Under the pieces are notes generated by a model. It had not been told where the DNA came from. It saw only the letters and a list, made by a program, of their open reading frames with translations, and made no database searches. The translations under genes were made by a program, and so were the position numbers. Below are positions 46,740 through 58,806 of a DNA stretch of 64,000 nt, one piece after another (the stretch's first letter is position 1; each line of letters begins with the position of its first letter). The stretch is taken from NCBI RefSeq assembly GCF_001723285.1, contig NZ_LPWG01000014.1, positions 62,001 to 126,000 of the forward strand, written 5' to 3'. This DNA comes from Methyloceanibacter methanicus (GTDB lineage Bacteria; Pseudomonadota; Alphaproteobacteria; Rhizobiales; Methyloligellaceae).

Positions 46740-47537
46740 GTGACCGAGAGCGCAGACGTAACCGAAGCCGGCTTGGATGCTCCCACCGAGGCGGAAGCCG
46801 TCCGGGAGAAGACAGCGGCAACGCCGTCGCTTCTCCAACTGCTCCGCGAGGACCTTCATTGCGTCCGCTTGCGCGATCCCGCGGCCCGTGGCGAACTCGA
46901 AAGCCTGCTGACCTATCCGGGCGTCCATGCCGTGATCTGGCATCGCCTGTCGAATCGTTTGTGGAGACGGGGCTGGCGCTTTCCGGCCCGGTTCCTCTCC
47001 TGGCTCGGCCGCTTCCTGACAAACGTCGACATCCATCCGGGCGCGACCATCGGGCGGCGTTTCTTCATCGATCACGGCGCTGGCGTCGTCATCGGCGAAA
47101 CGGCCGAAATCGGTGACGACGTGACGCTCTATCACGGCGTTACCCTTGGCGGCACCACCTGGTCTCCGGGCAAGCGCCACCCGACGCTCAAGGATGATGT
47201 GGTGGTCGGCGCGGGCGCGAAGATTCTCGGACCCATCACCGTCGGCCGGGGAACCCGCGTCGGCGCCAACTCCGTCGTCATCGACGATGTTCCCGGCGAT
47301 GTCACGGTGGTCGGGATTCCGGCCAAGGTCGTGCACCCGGACGGCGCCGGCAGGAAGAGCGGCCGCATCGACCTGAACCATCATTTCATGCCTGATCCCG
47401 TGAGCGCGGCGCTCGCCCACATCATCGATCGTGTCGACTTTGTCGAAGCCCGGCTCGGGCTCTTGCAACGGCATGTTCGCGAAGGCCGATTCGAAGAACG
47501 CGCGACCGAAAGGAGCAAAGCCCATGACGACGCCTGA
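46740..47537 (+). CDS. cysE: Serine O-acetyltransferase (CysE/NifP)
   Basis: 265-residue left-handed beta-helix acetyltransferase making O-acetylserine for cysteine. Core: [25 protein letters not shown], then hexapeptide repeats with [39 protein letters not shown] and the C-terminal PAKVV. In nif clusters this copy (NifP) boosts cysteine for NifS. GTG 46740 starts seven bases after nifV; a frame-consistent upstream start would overlap nifV. Confidence 0.92.
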   Translation: MTESADVTEAGLDAPTEAEAVREKTAATPSLLQLLREDLHCVRLRDPAARGELESLLTYPGVHAVIWHRLSNRLWRRGWRFPARFLSWLGRFLTNVDIHPGATIGRRFFIDHGAGVVIGETAEIGDDVTLYHGVTLGGTTWSPGKRHPTLKDDVVVGAGAKILGPITVGRGTRVGANSVVIDDVPGDVTVVGIPAKVVHPDGAGRKSGRIDLNHHFMPDPVSAALAHIIDRVDFVEARLGLLQRHVREGRFEERATERSKAHDDA

Positions 47538-47868
47538 TGAGACCGTGCTCGACAAGTTGCACGAGGCTTCGGCCGCGGAGGAGTTCTTCGACATTCTCGG
47601 TGTCGCGTACGACCCGAAGGTCGTGAACGTGGCCAGGCTCCACATTCTCAGGAGAATGGCGGAATATCTCGCAAGCGAGGATATTGAAGGCATCCCGGCC
47701 ACCGTCGCCGAGGCACGCTGCAAGGCGGTGCTCGAGCGCGCCTACGAAGACTTCGTGCGGTCTTCGCCGATCGATGAGCGGGTTTTCAAGGTGCATAAAG
47801 AGGCCATCCAGCCGAAGGCGGAGCCAGAGGCACCTGCGAACTTCGTATCCCTCGATTCCCTGAAATGA
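47524..47868 (+). CDS. nifW: Nitrogenase-stabilising protein NifW
   Basis: 114-residue NifW: an N-terminal helix ([36 protein letters not shown], split over helices) and the ending [10 protein letters not shown] with FVSLDSLK. NifW protects or helps mature MoFe protein. ATG 47524 after AAAGGAG overlaps cysE by 14 bases. Confidence 0.95.
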   Translation: MTTPDETVLDKLHEASAAEEFFDILGVAYDPKVVNVARLHILRRMAEYLASEDIEGIPATVAEARCKAVLERAYEDFVRSSPIDERVFKVHKEAIQPKAEPEAPANFVSLDSLK

Positions 47869-47898
47869 CGCCTCGCCGCCGGACCGCGGCAGCGCCTC

Positions 47899-47914
47899 TG
47901 TCGCGTTCCCGACA
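47899..47914 (+). promoter_or_regulatory. NifA upstream activator sequence of fixABCX
   Basis: TGTCGCGTTCCCGACA, exact TGT-N10-ACA, 108 bases ahead of the -24 element. Confidence 0.82.
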
Positions 47915-48021
47915 CGCCCGTTCGTCGGGCGCCCGCGAACGCTATGTCGGGTTTCGAACGGCATGGCGTGCATCCGAACTAAGTCATTGGAAATACGTTT
48001 CTATTTCGGGCGGACCCGGCT

Positions 48022-48037
48022 TGGCACGCCGCTTGCT
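48022..48037 (+). promoter_or_regulatory. Sigma-54 promoter of fixABCX
   Basis: TGGCACGCCGCTTGCT, full consensus, about 46 bases before the fixA ATG, followed by CCTTC as in the iscA-nifU promoter. Confidence 0.94.
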
Positions 48038-48083
48038 CCTTCAATCTGCAAGGCCGCACGCCTCTCGCTAGGAGCAGATCCAG

Positions 48084-48929
48084 ATGCACATCGTCGTTTG
48101 CATAAAGCAGGTTCCGGACTCGGCGCAGATCCGTGTTCATCCGGTGACCAACACGATCATGCGCCAGGGCGTGCCCACGATCATCAATCCCTACGACCTG
48201 TTTGCGGTCGAAGAGGCCTTGCGCCTGCGTGACGTCCATGGCGGCGAGGTCACGGTTTTGACCATGGGGCCCGCCTCCGCCGAGGACTCCTTGCGGCGTG
48301 TCCTGACATTCGGCGCCGATCGCGCGGTGCTCCTCACCGATCGCTTCTTCGCAGGATCCGATACGCTGGCGACGACATTCGCGCTGGCCACGGCCATTCG
48401 GAAGATTGGCGAGACGTTCGGCGCGCCCGACATCGTCTTCACCGGCAAGCAGACCATCGATGGCGACACCGCCCAGGTCGGCCCGGGTATCGCCAAGCGA
48501 CTCGACTTCCGCCAGCTCACCTACGTCTCCAAGCTCGTATCCGCCGATCCCGACGCCAAGGAGATCGTCGTCGAGCGCCGGTCCGAGGCCGGTGTCCAAG
48601 TCTTGAAGAGCAAGCTGCCGGTTCTCGTCACCATGCTCGAAGGAACCAACGAGATGCGGCGCGGAACGCTGGAAGAGGCCATCGCCGCCACCCGCGCCGA
48701 GATCGTCACATGGAGTGCCGCGGATGCCGGCGTCGAGGACATGCAGAAATGCGGTCTTCGCGGTTCTCCGACCATCGTCAAGAAGGTCTTCGCGCCGAGC
48801 GCCCGTTCGGAAAAGGCGGCGTTCGTCGAGGCCGAGGATCAGACGCCCGCGGAAGCGCTTGTGGAAGCGATCTTCGAGCGGCAGCCCGCGCTGCAAGAAG
48901 ATCTCGCCGCGCTTGCGGGCGGATACTGA
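48084..48929 (+). CDS. fixA: Electron transfer flavoprotein subunit FixA
   Basis: ETF-beta-like subunit (281 residues) of the FixABCX bifurcating complex, which couples NADH oxidation to low-potential ferredoxin/flavodoxin and quinone reduction for nitrogenase. MHIVVCIKQVPDS at the N-terminus, NPYDLFAVEEALRL and FTGKQTIDGDTAQVGPGIAKRL are diagnostic. It holds the bifurcating flavin at the FixA/FixB interface. Confidence 0.96.
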   Translation: MHIVVCIKQVPDSAQIRVHPVTNTIMRQGVPTIINPYDLFAVEEALRLRDVHGGEVTVLTMGPASAEDSLRRVLTFGADRAVLLTDRFFAGSDTLATTFALATAIRKIGETFGAPDIVFTGKQTIDGDTAQVGPGIAKRLDFRQLTYVSKLVSADPDAKEIVVERRSEAGVQVLKSKLPVLVTMLEGTNEMRRGTLEEAIAATRAEIVTWSAADAGVEDMQKCGLRGSPTIVKKVFAPSARSEKAAFVEAEDQTPAEALVEAIFERQPALQEDLAALAGGY

Positions 48930-48947
48930 GCGGAAGGAGCCCGACGC

Positions 48948-50075
48948 ATGGCCGAAGCCCCGAAAGCACCTTCGAAGCAGCCTCCAGCCGGGGGACGCGC
49001 GGCGTCGAAGAAGGAACTGCCGGAGCACTTCAAGTCGTACAAGCACGTCTGGGTGTTCGTCGAGCAAGAGCGCGGCCAAGCCCATCCCGTGTCCTGGGAA
49101 CTTCTGGGTGAAGGCCGGAAGCTTGCCGACAAGCTGAAGGTCGATCTGGCTGCCGTGGTCTTGGGGCCCGAGGGCGAGGCGACGCAGCACGTGATCGGCG
49201 AAGCGTTCAACTATGGCGCCGACCTCGCCTATCTCGTCGCCGACCCGCTCCTCGAGGACTACCGGAACGAGCCCTACACCAAGGCCCTGACGGATCTCGT
49301 CAACACCTACCAGCCGGAGATCCTGCTTCTCGGCGCGACCACGCTCGGGCGCGACCTTGCCGGCTCCGTGGCCACGACCCTCCTGACCGGCCTGACCGCG
49401 GACAGTACGGAACTCGACGTCGACGAGGACGGATCGCTCGCGGCCACGCGGCCGACCTTCGGCGGTTCGCTTCTGTGCACGATCTACACGCTCAACTACC
49501 GGCCGCAAATGGCCACGGTCCGCCCCCGCGTGATGGCGATGCCGGAGCGCGTCGAGCGGCCCGTCGGCAAGGTCATCACCCATCCGTTGGGGCTGGTGGA
49601 GGACGACATCGTCACCAAGGTGCTGGACTTCCTTCCGGCGCGTGACTCCTCCAAATCGAATCTGGCCTATGCCGATGTCGTCGTGGCCGGTGGCCTCGGG
49701 CTGGGCTCGCCGGAGAATTTCCAGCTGATCCGGCAACTCGCGACGACGCTTGGAGCCGAATATGGCTGTTCGCGTCCCCTCGTGCAGAAGGGATGGGTGC
49801 CCAGCGACCGCCAGATCGGGCAGACGGGCAAGACCATCCGGCCCAAGCTCTACATCGCGGCGGGTATTTCCGGCGCCATTCAGCACCGGGTCGGGGTCGA
49901 AGGCTCCGATCTCATCGTCGCGATCAACACCGACAAGAACGCGCCCATCTTCGACTTTGCCCATGTGGGCCTGGTCACCGATGCGATCAGCCTGTTGCCG
50001 GCACTGACCGAGGCGTTCCGCAAGCGGCTGTCGCCTCACAACCGCGACAAGCTGGCGAGTAGGAGAGCGAGATGA
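48948..50075 (+). CDS. fixB: Electron transfer flavoprotein subunit FixB
   Basis: ETF-alpha-like subunit, 375 residues, with a Pro/Lys-rich N-terminal leader (about 25 residues), [28 protein letters not shown] and the FAD site [17 protein letters not shown] with [16 protein letters not shown]. It overlaps fixC (ATGA). Confidence 0.96.
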   Translation: MAEAPKAPSKQPPAGGRAASKKELPEHFKSYKHVWVFVEQERGQAHPVSWELLGEGRKLADKLKVDLAAVVLGPEGEATQHVIGEAFNYGADLAYLVADPLLEDYRNEPYTKALTDLVNTYQPEILLLGATTLGRDLAGSVATTLLTGLTADSTELDVDEDGSLAATRPTFGGSLLCTIYTLNYRPQMATVRPRVMAMPERVERPVGKVITHPLGLVEDDIVTKVLDFLPARDSSKSNLAYADVVVAGGLGLGSPENFQLIRQLATTLGAEYGCSRPLVQKGWVPSDRQIGQTGKTIRPKLYIAAGISGAIQHRVGVEGSDLIVAINTDKNAPIFDFAHVGLVTDAISLLPALTEAFRKRLSPHNRDKLASRRAR

Positions 50076-51379
50076 TCGACGAAAGGTTCGATGCGATCGT
50101 TGTCGGGGCCGGAATGGCCGGAAACGCGGCGGCATACACGCTGGCCGAGCGCGGGCTCAAAGTGCTGCAGCTCGAACGCGGCGAATATTCGGGCGCCAAG
50201 AACGTGCAAGGCGCCATTCTCTATTCCGACATGCTGGAGAAGATCATCCCGAACTTCCGCGAGGATGCGCCGCTCGAGCGGCATCTGGTCGAGCAGCGCT
50301 TCTGGATGATGGACGATCGTTCCCATACCGGCATGCAGTACCGGTCGGACGACTTCAACGAGGAGAAGCCGAACCGCTACACCATCATCCGCACCCAGTT
50401 CGACAAGTGGTTTTCCCAGAAGGTGCGCGACGCCGGCGCGCTGGTCATTTGCGAGACGACGGTCACGAGTCTCGTGCAGAACGGGGAAGGAAAGGTCATC
50501 GGTGTCCGCACGGATCGCAAGGACGGCGAGGTGCACGCCGATGTCGTGGTGCTGGCCGAAGGCGTCAGCGGGCTGCTGGGTACGCGGGCAGGGCTTCGCG
50601 AGCGTCCCGAAGCCGACAAGGTCGCGCTCGCGTCAAGGAAATGCCATTTCCTGCCGAGCGAGACGATCGAGGCCCGGTTCAATCTCAAAGGCGATGAAGG
50701 TGTCGTCATCGAGGCCGCGGGCACGATCTCCCAAGGCATGACCGGCATGGGCTTCATCTACACGAACAAGGAATGCATCTCGCTCGGGATCGGCTGTCTC
50801 GTGTCGGATTTTCAGGAAACGGGCCAGACGCCATACGATCTCATCGAGCGCTTCAAGATGCATCCCTCTGTCGCACCGCTCATCGCCGGCTCGGAAGTGA
50901 AGGAATATTCGGCCCATCTCATTCCCGAGGGCGGCTACAACGCCATCCCGCAACTCTATGGCGACGGCTGGGTCATGGTGGGCGACGCCGCTCAGCTTAA
51001 TAACGCGATCCATCGCGAAGGCTCCAACCTTGCAATGACGTCGGGCCGCTTGGCGGCCGAGGCGATCTTCCAGGTCAAGTCGCGCCGCGACCCCATGACC
51101 GCGGAGAACCTCTCGCTCTACAAGAAGATGATCGACGACTCCTTCGTGATGAAGGACCTGAAGAAGTACAAGGACATGCCGGCCCTGCTGCATACGCAGT
51201 CCAAGAATTTCTTCCTCACCTATCCGCAGCTCGTTTCGAAGGCGATGCAGGACTTCCTGCGTGTGGACGGGACGCCGAAGATCCAGAAGGAAAAGGCTAG
51301 CCTGAAATCTTTTGTATCCGCGCGCTCATGGTGGGGGCTGGCCGGCGATGCGGTCCGTCTCGCCCGGGCGTGGCGCTAA
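50072..51379 (+). CDS. fixC: FixC, ETF:quinone oxidoreductase-like flavoprotein
   Basis: 435-residue FAD protein accepting electrons and delivering them to quinone. N-terminal FAD loop [23 protein letters not shown], later [17 protein letters not shown] and [23 protein letters not shown]. It has the membrane-facing region typical of ETF-QO relatives and works with FixX. Confidence 0.96.
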   Translation: MIDERFDAIVVGAGMAGNAAAYTLAERGLKVLQLERGEYSGAKNVQGAILYSDMLEKIIPNFREDAPLERHLVEQRFWMMDDRSHTGMQYRSDDFNEEKPNRYTIIRTQFDKWFSQKVRDAGALVICETTVTSLVQNGEGKVIGVRTDRKDGEVHADVVVLAEGVSGLLGTRAGLRERPEADKVALASRKCHFLPSETIEARFNLKGDEGVVIEAAGTISQGMTGMGFIYTNKECISLGIGCLVSDFQETGQTPYDLIERFKMHPSVAPLIAGSEVKEYSAHLIPEGGYNAIPQLYGDGWVMVGDAAQLNNAIHREGSNLAMTSGRLAAEAIFQVKSRRDPMTAENLSLYKKMIDDSFVMKDLKKYKDMPALLHTQSKNFFLTYPQLVSKAMQDFLRVDGTPKIQKEKASLKSFVSARSWWGLAGDAVRLARAWR

Positions 51380-51427
51380 CGTGAGTCGATGCAACGCGTA
51401 ACAACGACCTAACCGGAGGTACCGAAA

Positions 51428-51721
51428 ATGACTGATCTTTCCGTGAGAGTGGAAGATAAGCTCTACCAGAATCGCTACCAGGTTGACTCGGGCAAGGTGC
51501 ACATCAAGGTGCGCGAGCACGACAAGCCCAGCGGCCCGCTTCGCGCCTTGCTGACGGCCTGTCCGGCCCGTTGCTACGAGTTGAACGACAAGGGCCAAGT
51601 CGAGATCACGGCGGACGGCTGCATCGAATGCGGGACCTGCCGGATCATCGGCGAGGCGTCCGGCGACATCGAGTGGAACTACCCGCGCGGCGGCTACGGC
51701 ATTTCTTTCAAGTTCGGCTAG
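51428..51721 (+). CDS. fixX: Ferredoxin-like protein FixX
   Basis: 97-residue FixX with cluster motif [11 protein letters not shown] preceded by [10 protein letters not shown]. It carries electrons between FixC and quinone. Ribosome binding site GGAGG lies about nine bases before the start. Confidence 0.96.
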   Translation: MTDLSVRVEDKLYQNRYQVDSGKVHIKVREHDKPSGPLRALLTACPARCYELNDKGQVEITADGCIECGTCRIIGEASGDIEWNYPRGGYGISFKFG

Positions 51722-51742
51722 CCTCGAAGGAGAGGGGGCACA

Positions 51743-52179
51743 ATGTCTCGCCATCCAAGGTTGGCGCCGCCCCACGCGCCTATTCGGAGAGCCGGTTGAT
51801 CGCGAAGCTCTCTGAGGTTGAGGCTCCGCAAGCCGATCTTTGCCGCCCCTCGCGTCTCGCCGGCGCCGGGAAGAGCATGATGGTGTGTTCTTGCCACACG
51901 ATCTGCGAGAGCGACATCCATGACGTCGTTTCGTTACTGCGCACGAACGATCCCGCCGTGGTCCTCACGGCTGGGTTGATATGCCGCACGCTTGGCAAGC
52001 GCCCGCAATGCGGAAACTGCCTTCCTCAAGTGATCAAGATCATACTCGGTCTCGACGACGACGAGGATAGTCCGGATACTTTGATCTCATGCAGGGTGTC
52101 TTGCGACGATGCGTGCATGTTGGACCAACCGGGCGGTCGTCCCGGACAAGCCAACGAACCAACAACGATGAGGACGTAG
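51743..52179 (+). CDS. bfd: BFD-like (2Fe-2S) bacterioferritin-associated ferredoxin, probable 5' frameshift
   Basis: BFD domain with VCSCHTICESDIHDVV and RPQCGNCLPQV (C-X-C, C-X2-C). Bfd reduces bacterioferritin to release iron; bfr is the next gene. The protein is longer than classical Bfd (about 64 residues), with an N-terminal extension and a Cys-containing tail (SCRVSCDDACML). ATG 51743 has a strong AAGGAGAGGGG site but runs into a stop after 18 codons; one C added near 51755 joins it to the domain. If there is no error, ATG 51877 is the fallback start. Confidence 0.75.
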
Positions 52180-52185
52180 CACGGC

Positions 52186-52680
52186 ATGAAAGGCAACCCA
52201 CGCATCATCGACTATTTGAACAGGGCCTTGACCAGCGAGCTCACGGCCGTGAACCAGTACTGGCTGCACTACCGGCTGCTCGACGACTGGGGCTACAAGA
52301 AGCTCGCCCAGAAGGAGCGCGAGGAATCGATCGAGGAGATGCATCACGCCGACAGGTTCGCGACACGCATTATCTTCCTCGAAGGCTTTCCGAACATGCA
52401 GAAGCTCGATCCGCTCATGATCGGGCAGAACGTCAAGGAAATCCTCGAATGCGATCTTAAAGCGGAATATGGCGCGCGCGCCCTTTATATGGAGGCTCGC
52501 GCCGCCTGCCGCGAAGAAGAAGACTATGTGAGCATGCTGTTGTTCGAGGATATTCTGAAGGACGAGGAGGGGCATATCGACCATCTCGAGACCCAGCTCG
52601 GCCTCCTGAACGACATCGGCGCGCAGAATTACGGTCAGCTCAATGCCGAGTCTGCCGATAACGTGGACGGTGGCGATTAG
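52186..52680 (+). CDS. bfr: Bacterioferritin
   Basis: 164-residue four-helix iron-storage protein: [25 protein letters not shown] (ferroxidase Glu), [22 protein letters not shown] (Glu, His and the haem-ligand Met region) and [13 protein letters not shown]. The position after fixX-bfd suggests co-expression with nitrogen fixation, which has a large iron demand. Confidence 0.95.
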   Translation: MKGNPRIIDYLNRALTSELTAVNQYWLHYRLLDDWGYKKLAQKEREESIEEMHHADRFATRIIFLEGFPNMQKLDPLMIGQNVKEILECDLKAEYGARALYMEARAACREEEDYVSMLLFEDILKDEEGHIDHLETQLGLLNDIGAQNYGQLNAESADNVDGGD

Positions 52681-52752
52681 GGCGGCTGCTGCCGGTTCCC
52701 CGGGGTGCCAGCCATCTCTCTTGCCATTGCCCATGTTTAAGAAAGGAGCGCA

Positions 52753-53523
52753 ATGGCACACGCCATCTTGAGATTTTGTGTCGGCCTCGCGATGGCGAGC
52801 CTGGCATGTCTGTCCGCCGAGCCCGTCCGCGCGGGCGAGGCGACTGTCGCCGTCGCAGCGAACTTCACCCTGGCCGCAAAGCGCATCGGTGCGGCCTTCG
52901 AGGCAGAGACGGGGCATCGCGTCGTCTTCAGCTTCGGCTCGACGGGGCAGCTCTTCACGCAGATCGCCCATGAGGCGCCGTTTGACGCGTTCCTGGCCGC
53001 CGATACCGCTCGCCCCGAGCGGGCCGAGACGGAGGGACTCGGTGTTCCGGGGACACGCTTCACCTATGCGATTGGGGTGCTCGTCCTGTGGAGCGCCGAT
53101 TCCGATCTGATCGATGGATCGCCCTCCGTCTTGTCGGACCCCAAGCTTGCCCATGTCGCGATCGCGAACCCTGTCACGGCGCCCTATGGCGCTGCGGCGA
53201 TCGAGACCATGACCAAACTCGGCGTGCTTCAGGACGTCAAACCGCGCCTCGTCGAAGGAAAGTCTGTCGGCCAGACCTATCAGTTCGTGGCCACCGGCAA
53301 CGCGCCGGTCGGCTTCGTGGCGCTTTCGCAGGTTTCGGAAGACCCGTCCGGCTCGCGCTGGGTCGTGCCCGGCGACATGCATGATCCTCTACGGCAAGAC
53401 GCAATTCTCCTGGCGCATGGCCGTGACAATGCCGCCGCCAAGGCGTTTCTGGAGTTTCTGCGAAGCGCCAAAGCGCTCAAGATAATCGAGGGACTAGGGT
53501 ATGTTGTGCCGGACAAGGACTGA
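52753..53523 (+). CDS. modA: Molybdate ABC transporter substrate-binding protein
   Basis: 256-residue periplasmic ModA with a signal peptide ending [51 protein letters not shown], and the C-terminal GFVALSQV. It binds molybdate or tungstate for ModBC. AAGGAG precedes the start. No sigma-54 promoter is seen, so expression may be Mo-responsive (ModE) instead; I could not identify a ModE palindrome. Confidence 0.94.
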   Translation: MAHAILRFCVGLAMASLACLSAEPVRAGEATVAVAANFTLAAKRIGAAFEAETGHRVVFSFGSTGQLFTQIAHEAPFDAFLAADTARPERAETEGLGVPGTRFTYAIGVLVLWSADSDLIDGSPSVLSDPKLAHVAIANPVTAPYGAAAIETMTKLGVLQDVKPRLVEGKSVGQTYQFVATGNAPVGFVALSQVSEDPSGSRWVVPGDMHDPLRQDAILLAHGRDNAAAKAFLEFLRSAKALKIIEGLGYVVPDKD

Positions 53524-53537
53524 AGGAGGGCGCAGTC

Positions 53538-54206
53538 ATGTTCGACTCGGCGATGATCGAGACGATCGTGCTCACGTTGCAGCTCGCGGCGGTGACGACG
53601 GCCGTTCTGCTTGTCGTCGGCATTCCGCTGGCGTGGTGGCTCGCGCGGAGTAAGGCCTGGGGCAAGGAAATCGTCGCGGTTCTCGTGTCTCTCCCGATCG
53701 TGTTGCCCCCCACGGTGCTCGGATTTTACCTGCTCATCGCCATGGGGCCGCACAGCCCCTTGACCGCGCTGGTGGGGCACACACTGCCCTTCACGTTCGA
53801 AGGGCTCGTGGTGGGATCGACACTCTATTCTCTGCCCTTCGTCGTGAACCCCATCCGCAATGCGTTCGAAGCGATGAGCGAGCGGCACTGGGAAGCCGCG
53901 GCGACGTTGCGGGCACGCCCGCTGGACGCCTTTTTCAATGTCGCCCTGCCGCTCGCGAGTCCCGGCATTCTGACCGGCGCCATACTGGGTTTCGCCCACA
54001 CTATGGGCGAGTTCGGCGTCGTGCTGATGATCGGCGGCAGCATTCCCGGCGAGACCAAGGTTCTCTCGATCGCCATCTTCGAGTTCGTCGAGACCTTGGA
54101 ATGGGGCAAGGCCCATCTTCTTGCGGGCGTGATGCTCCTGATGTCGTTTGCCGTGATTCTGGCAATGCGCTCCATCGAGTCGCGTTTCAAGAGCGAGCTC
54201 CCGTGA
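53538..54206 (+). CDS. modB: Molybdate ABC transporter permease
   Basis: 222-residue membrane permease with about five helices and the EAA-type coupling loop [26 protein letters not shown], then [19 protein letters not shown], typical of ModB. GTGA overlap with modC. Confidence 0.95.
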   Translation: MFDSAMIETIVLTLQLAAVTTAVLLVVGIPLAWWLARSKAWGKEIVAVLVSLPIVLPPTVLGFYLLIAMGPHSPLTALVGHTLPFTFEGLVVGSTLYSLPFVVNPIRNAFEAMSERHWEAAATLRARPLDAFFNVALPLASPGILTGAILGFAHTMGEFGVVLMIGGSIPGETKVLSIAIFEFVETLEWGKAHLLAGVMLLMSFAVILAMRSIESRFKSELP

Positions 54207-55281
54207 TCGAAGCGCGCTTCTCCGGTCAACAGGGCAGTTTCCGGCTCGACGCCGAGTTCACCGCACCGGGCCAAGGTGTGACGGGCCTGTTCGGTCCTCG
54301 GGATGCGGCAAGACGACGGTGCTGCGCTGTGTGGCGGGGCTGACGCGTTTCGAAAAGGGCAGGTTGGTCGTCGATGGCGAGGTTTGGCAATCGGACCGCC
54401 GCTTCGTTCCCGTGCACCGGCGCGCGCTCGGCTACGTCTTTCAAGAGGCGAGCCTGTTTCCGCACCTTTCGGTCCGGGGCAATCTCGAGTTTGGGCAGAA
54501 GCGCGTGAAAGGAGACGCGCGCACGATCAGCTTCGACGACGTGGTCGAACTGCTCGGGATCGCGCGGCTGTTCGATCGCCCGACGGCCCATTTGTCGGGG
54601 GGCGAGCGTCAGCGCGTGGCTATCGGCCGGGCGCTCCTCTCGCAGCCGCGCCTTCTCCTGATGGACGAGCCTCTTTCGGCCCTCGACCGGCTGGGGCGCG
54701 AAGAGATCCTGCCCTATCTGGAACGGCTGCATAACGCCTTGTCGATTCCGGTCCTTTATGTCAGCCACGACATTGGCGAGATCGAACGGCTCGCGGACAG
54801 CCTGGTCCTCATGGAGCACGGGACCGTGCGGGCGGCGGGCCCCATCGCCGAATTGCTGGCCGATCCGTCCCTGCCGATGGTGCGCATGCCCGAGCCTGCG
54901 GCGGTTCTCGATGGAACCGTCAAGGCGTACGACCCGGGCTACGGTCTTGCCACGGTCGACGTGCCGGGCGGCACGCTCCTCGTGGCCGGCGAACTGGGGC
55001 CGACGGGAACGATCCGGCGGTTGCGGATCGCCGCCAGTGACGTGAGCCTTAGCCGCGAAGGGGTGACGGACACGACCATCTTGAACGCGCTGCCGGTCCG
55101 CATCGATTCTGTCGCCCCCGTTGGCGAGACGCAGATGACGGTCCGGCTCAAACTCGGAGCCGATGGAACCGGGGCGCCGCTCCTCAGCCGGGTGTCGCGC
55201 CTGTCCTGGGACCGGCTCGGATTTCAGCCGGGCGAGACCGTCGTGGCGCAGATCAAAGCCGTCGCGCTTGCCAAGGCCTAG
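54203..55281 (+). CDS. modC: Molybdate ABC transporter ATPase (5' frameshift)
   Basis: ATPase energising molybdate import. It starts GTG ([13 protein letters not shown]) and breaks in the P-loop: TCCTCGGGATGCGGC lacks one C near 54296. Restored, it reads [19 protein letters not shown]. Downstream are Q-loop [12 protein letters not shown], signature HLSGGERQR, Walker [13 protein letters not shown], and a C-terminal TOBE/Mop domain that senses molybdate. As read, no intact Walker A exists, so function depends on the repair. Confidence 0.93.
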
Positions 55282-55297
55282 CCGTCGGGGTTGGGTG

Positions 55298-56855
55298 TCA
55301 GCGTTTGGCGGGTTCGGCCGGATCAGCACGGCGCAGACGAGGGCACCGAGCAGCGCCATGAACATCATCAAGATCATGACACCGGAAAAGCCGTTGTCGA
55401 ACGCATCCAGCATGGCACCTTGGAGCTTGTCTAGGTCCGTGTGCGGAACCTTGGCCATGGCACGTTCAATCTGACTTTCGGACCCATGAACGAGCGTGAC
55501 CTTGAGGGCGTCCAGGTCGGACGTCTGGGATGCAAGGCTACCGACGGCCGGGTCGAGAATGTTGCGTTTGATCTGCGATACGACCACGCCGCCGAGGGCC
55601 GTTCCCGTGGCAAGACCGGCATACAGGGCCGTCGTGAGGACGCCCGATCCTTGACCCGCATGCGCGTCGGGCAGGGCGCCTAGCCCCAGGCGCGGCTGCA
55701 GCGCCAGGTTGAAGCCGACGCCCACGCCGAGGATCGCGAGCGGCCACCAGACCGCGCCGTAAGGCGTTTGATGGTCGATGTTGTGCATCACCCAGTAGCC
55801 TGCGGCCAAGATCAACATGCCCGCCACGAGCGGAATCCGGTACCTGCCGGCGGCTATCAGCCGGGGCAGCACCAGCGAGATCACGAACATCGCCCCTGTG
55901 AAGGGAAGGAGGGCGAGGCCGGCCTGCGCGGCGCTGAGATTCATGCCGTTGGGTGCTTGCAGGAACAGGTTCGTGAAATACAGCACGCCGATCTGGGTCA
56001 CGCCGTTCAAGAACATGCCGATGGTCGCCGCGGCGTAGTCCAGATGCCGCAGGAAGCCCAATTCGATCAGGGGTTCGGCGGTGTGGAGTTCACGCCAAAG
56101 GAAGCCGGCACCGGCGGCTGCGGTCAGTGTGAACAGGGCGAGCGTCTGAAGAGAGGTCCAGCCGAGGAGCTGGCCGCTTGTGAGGCCGTAGAGGAACGCG
56201 GCCAGCACCACGAAGAGGAGCGCGATGCCGGGAAAGTCTATCCGCTTATCGGCATTGGGTGTATGCGGGACGAGACCCGCGCGAGCGACCCTAAAGCACA
56301 GGAACGCGGCAGCCGCCAGGATGACCACATCGAGGCCAAAGATCGCGCGCCAGCTGACGATGTCGGTCAGCGTGCCGCCGATGAGCGGTCCGAGAGCGAA
56401 GCCGAGAGCCATGGTCGCGGCCCAAACACCATGTGCGGACGCGCGCTTGTCGGGGGGCGCCGAGACGCTGATCAGCGCCACGGAGGTCGCCATCAGAGTG
56501 GCCACGCCCAATCCTTGAAAGCCGCGGCCCGCGAGCAGGATCACCGCATCGCCCGACAGGGCGATCGTGATCGAGCCGAGCCCGAACAGGCCAAGCCCGA
56601 TGGCGAACATGCGAGTCAGGCCGAACGTGTCGCCGAAATGCCCCATGGCCGCGAGTGTCGCCGCCGCCGCGAGCATATAGAGGTTGATCACCCATTGGAG
56701 CGTGTCGACGTCGAGATCGAGGCTCGACTTGATGGCCGGCAGGGCCGTCATGACCGCGGTTGTGTTGTAGGCCACCGCGAAGGTGCCCGCACAGCCGCCG
56801 CGACCACCAGCCAGAACCCACCCTGGCTCCCCGCCTCGCGGCTCGTGTCTCTCAT
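55298..56855 (-). CDS. MFS transporter, DHA2 (EmrB/QacA) family, two frameshifts
   Basis: Drug/solute exporter with about 14 helices: MFS motif MGHFGDTFGLTRMF, GRGFQGLGVATLMATSVALI, ATMALGFALGPLIGGTLTD. The start is ATG 56855 (MRDTSREAG); one base lost near 56793 separates it from CAGTFAVAYNTTAVMT. Near the C-terminus (IRPNPPN) the open frame runs on antisense through modC; one added base near 55302 gives a stop at 55298-55300, which fits a gene converging with modC. Substrate unknown. It marks the end of the nif-related region. Confidence 0.8.
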
Positions 56856-57074
56856 GAAGCCCCTCGCACCGATCCGACCCGCGCCCCGTCCAGCATACAG
56901 TGCCGGATATCCCGCGTCGCAACTGCGACACGGTCAATGTGGTCGATAGCGGCCGCGACGTCCACAGAGCGGTGTCCGCTGCATCGAGGACTCCGGTTCT
57001 CTTTTGATTGGCGTCAATGCGGTATGCTGGCCTAAGGATAGGTCAGACCAACTCAAATCCGGGATCGCCGCAGC
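56856..57074. other. Intergenic region
   Basis: About 220 bases between divergent genes. It contains no clear regulator site or conserved RNA; a weak purine stretch precedes 57075. Confidence 0.35.
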
Positions 57075-57353
57075 ATGGGACGTTTCATCATCTTTGCTTT
57101 GACCGTTTGTCTCGCGGGCGCGGCGCAATTAAGTGCCGCGAATGCCTCCGCGTATAGCGAGGCGGTGCGGAAATATTGCCGGGCCGACTATAAGAAGTAT
57201 TGCGGTGAGTACGGGCTCGAAACGAACGCCTTGCGAAACTGCATGGATCGCAACGGCGACAAGCTGTCAGATGCTTGCGTGCGGGCGCTGGTACAGTCCG
57301 GCGAAGTCAGCCAGCGAGAGGTCGACCGGCGCCGCAAGAAAAAGACGCGTTGA
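57075..57353 (+). CDS. Small secreted Cys-containing protein
   Basis: 92 residues with a signal peptide (IIFALTVCLAGAAQLSAANA) and a mature helical domain with four Cys (KYCRADYKKYCGEY, LRNCMDRN, SDACVRAL), resembling the Cys-rich repeat of Golgi/GLG1-like bacterial proteins. The tail is Arg/Lys-rich. Role unknown; probably periplasmic with two disulfides. Confidence 0.7.
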   Translation: MGRFIIFALTVCLAGAAQLSAANASAYSEAVRKYCRADYKKYCGEYGLETNALRNCMDRNGDKLSDACVRALVQSGEVSQREVDRRRKKKTR

Positions 57354-57428
57354 GGCCGGCGAGTGCCGGCTGCGCTGCGATGAAATGGCCTATGCCGTTT
57401 CGCGGCGAAGCCCCTGGGAGGAGCAGTC

Positions 57429-57781
57429 ATGAAAATGAATAGATGGGGGTTCGGCTTTGTCACGGCAGCCCTTCTGACGCTGATGAGCGCCGGCGCAGGG
57501 TTTGCTGCCGATTGGACCGGCCAATACCTCACAGAGGATTCCAAGGGCAACGCCTTCACCATCGTCCTCGGAGACGACGGCAACGCCACGGGCGAGAAGC
57601 AGGGCCATGCGATGGAGGGAAGCTGGTCGGACTCCGGCGATGGGGCCGTGATCAAATGGACGACCGGCTGGACGACCAAGCTCACCAAGGACGGCGACGA
57701 TTATAAGAGACCGCGTTCCGTCCCGGGACGCCCATGTCCGGGAAACCCGCCAGCGCGGTTGCTGCCAAGAAGGTCGACTAG
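57429..57781 (+). CDS. Secreted small protein, 3' frameshift
   Basis: About 117 residues after repair: signal peptide ending AGFAADW, a small beta-barrel-like domain (TGQYLTEDSKGNAFTIVLGDDGNATGEKQG, split by turns; EGSWSDSGDGAVIKWTTGWTTKLTKDG) and the tail PMSGKPASAVAAKKVD. One A is missing near 57706 (AAGAAGACC). As read, the frame runs into the next gene out of phase. Family not recognised beyond a lipocalin-like look. Confidence 0.6.
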
Positions 57782-57841
57782 CACACGAGAGGGCCCCGCC
57801 GTGGGGCGCTTTTCCGCCAACCGGGCCGCGGCCTATCGCAG

Positions 57842-58722
<881 letters not shown>

Positions 58723-58806
58723 GGCAGTCGCGCGTCTTGTGCGAGCCCCGCACATCGCCAGACAGCCGCGCCGTCGCGGCGCCGCGCGGTCTACGTCCAA
58801 TGGAGC

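Noticed and set aside
54226..56937. A single 900-residue fusion of a transporter with a long basic domain
   Set aside because: The C-terminal part is antisense to modC and the N-terminal leader is out of frame; a normal MFS protein ends where it meets modC.
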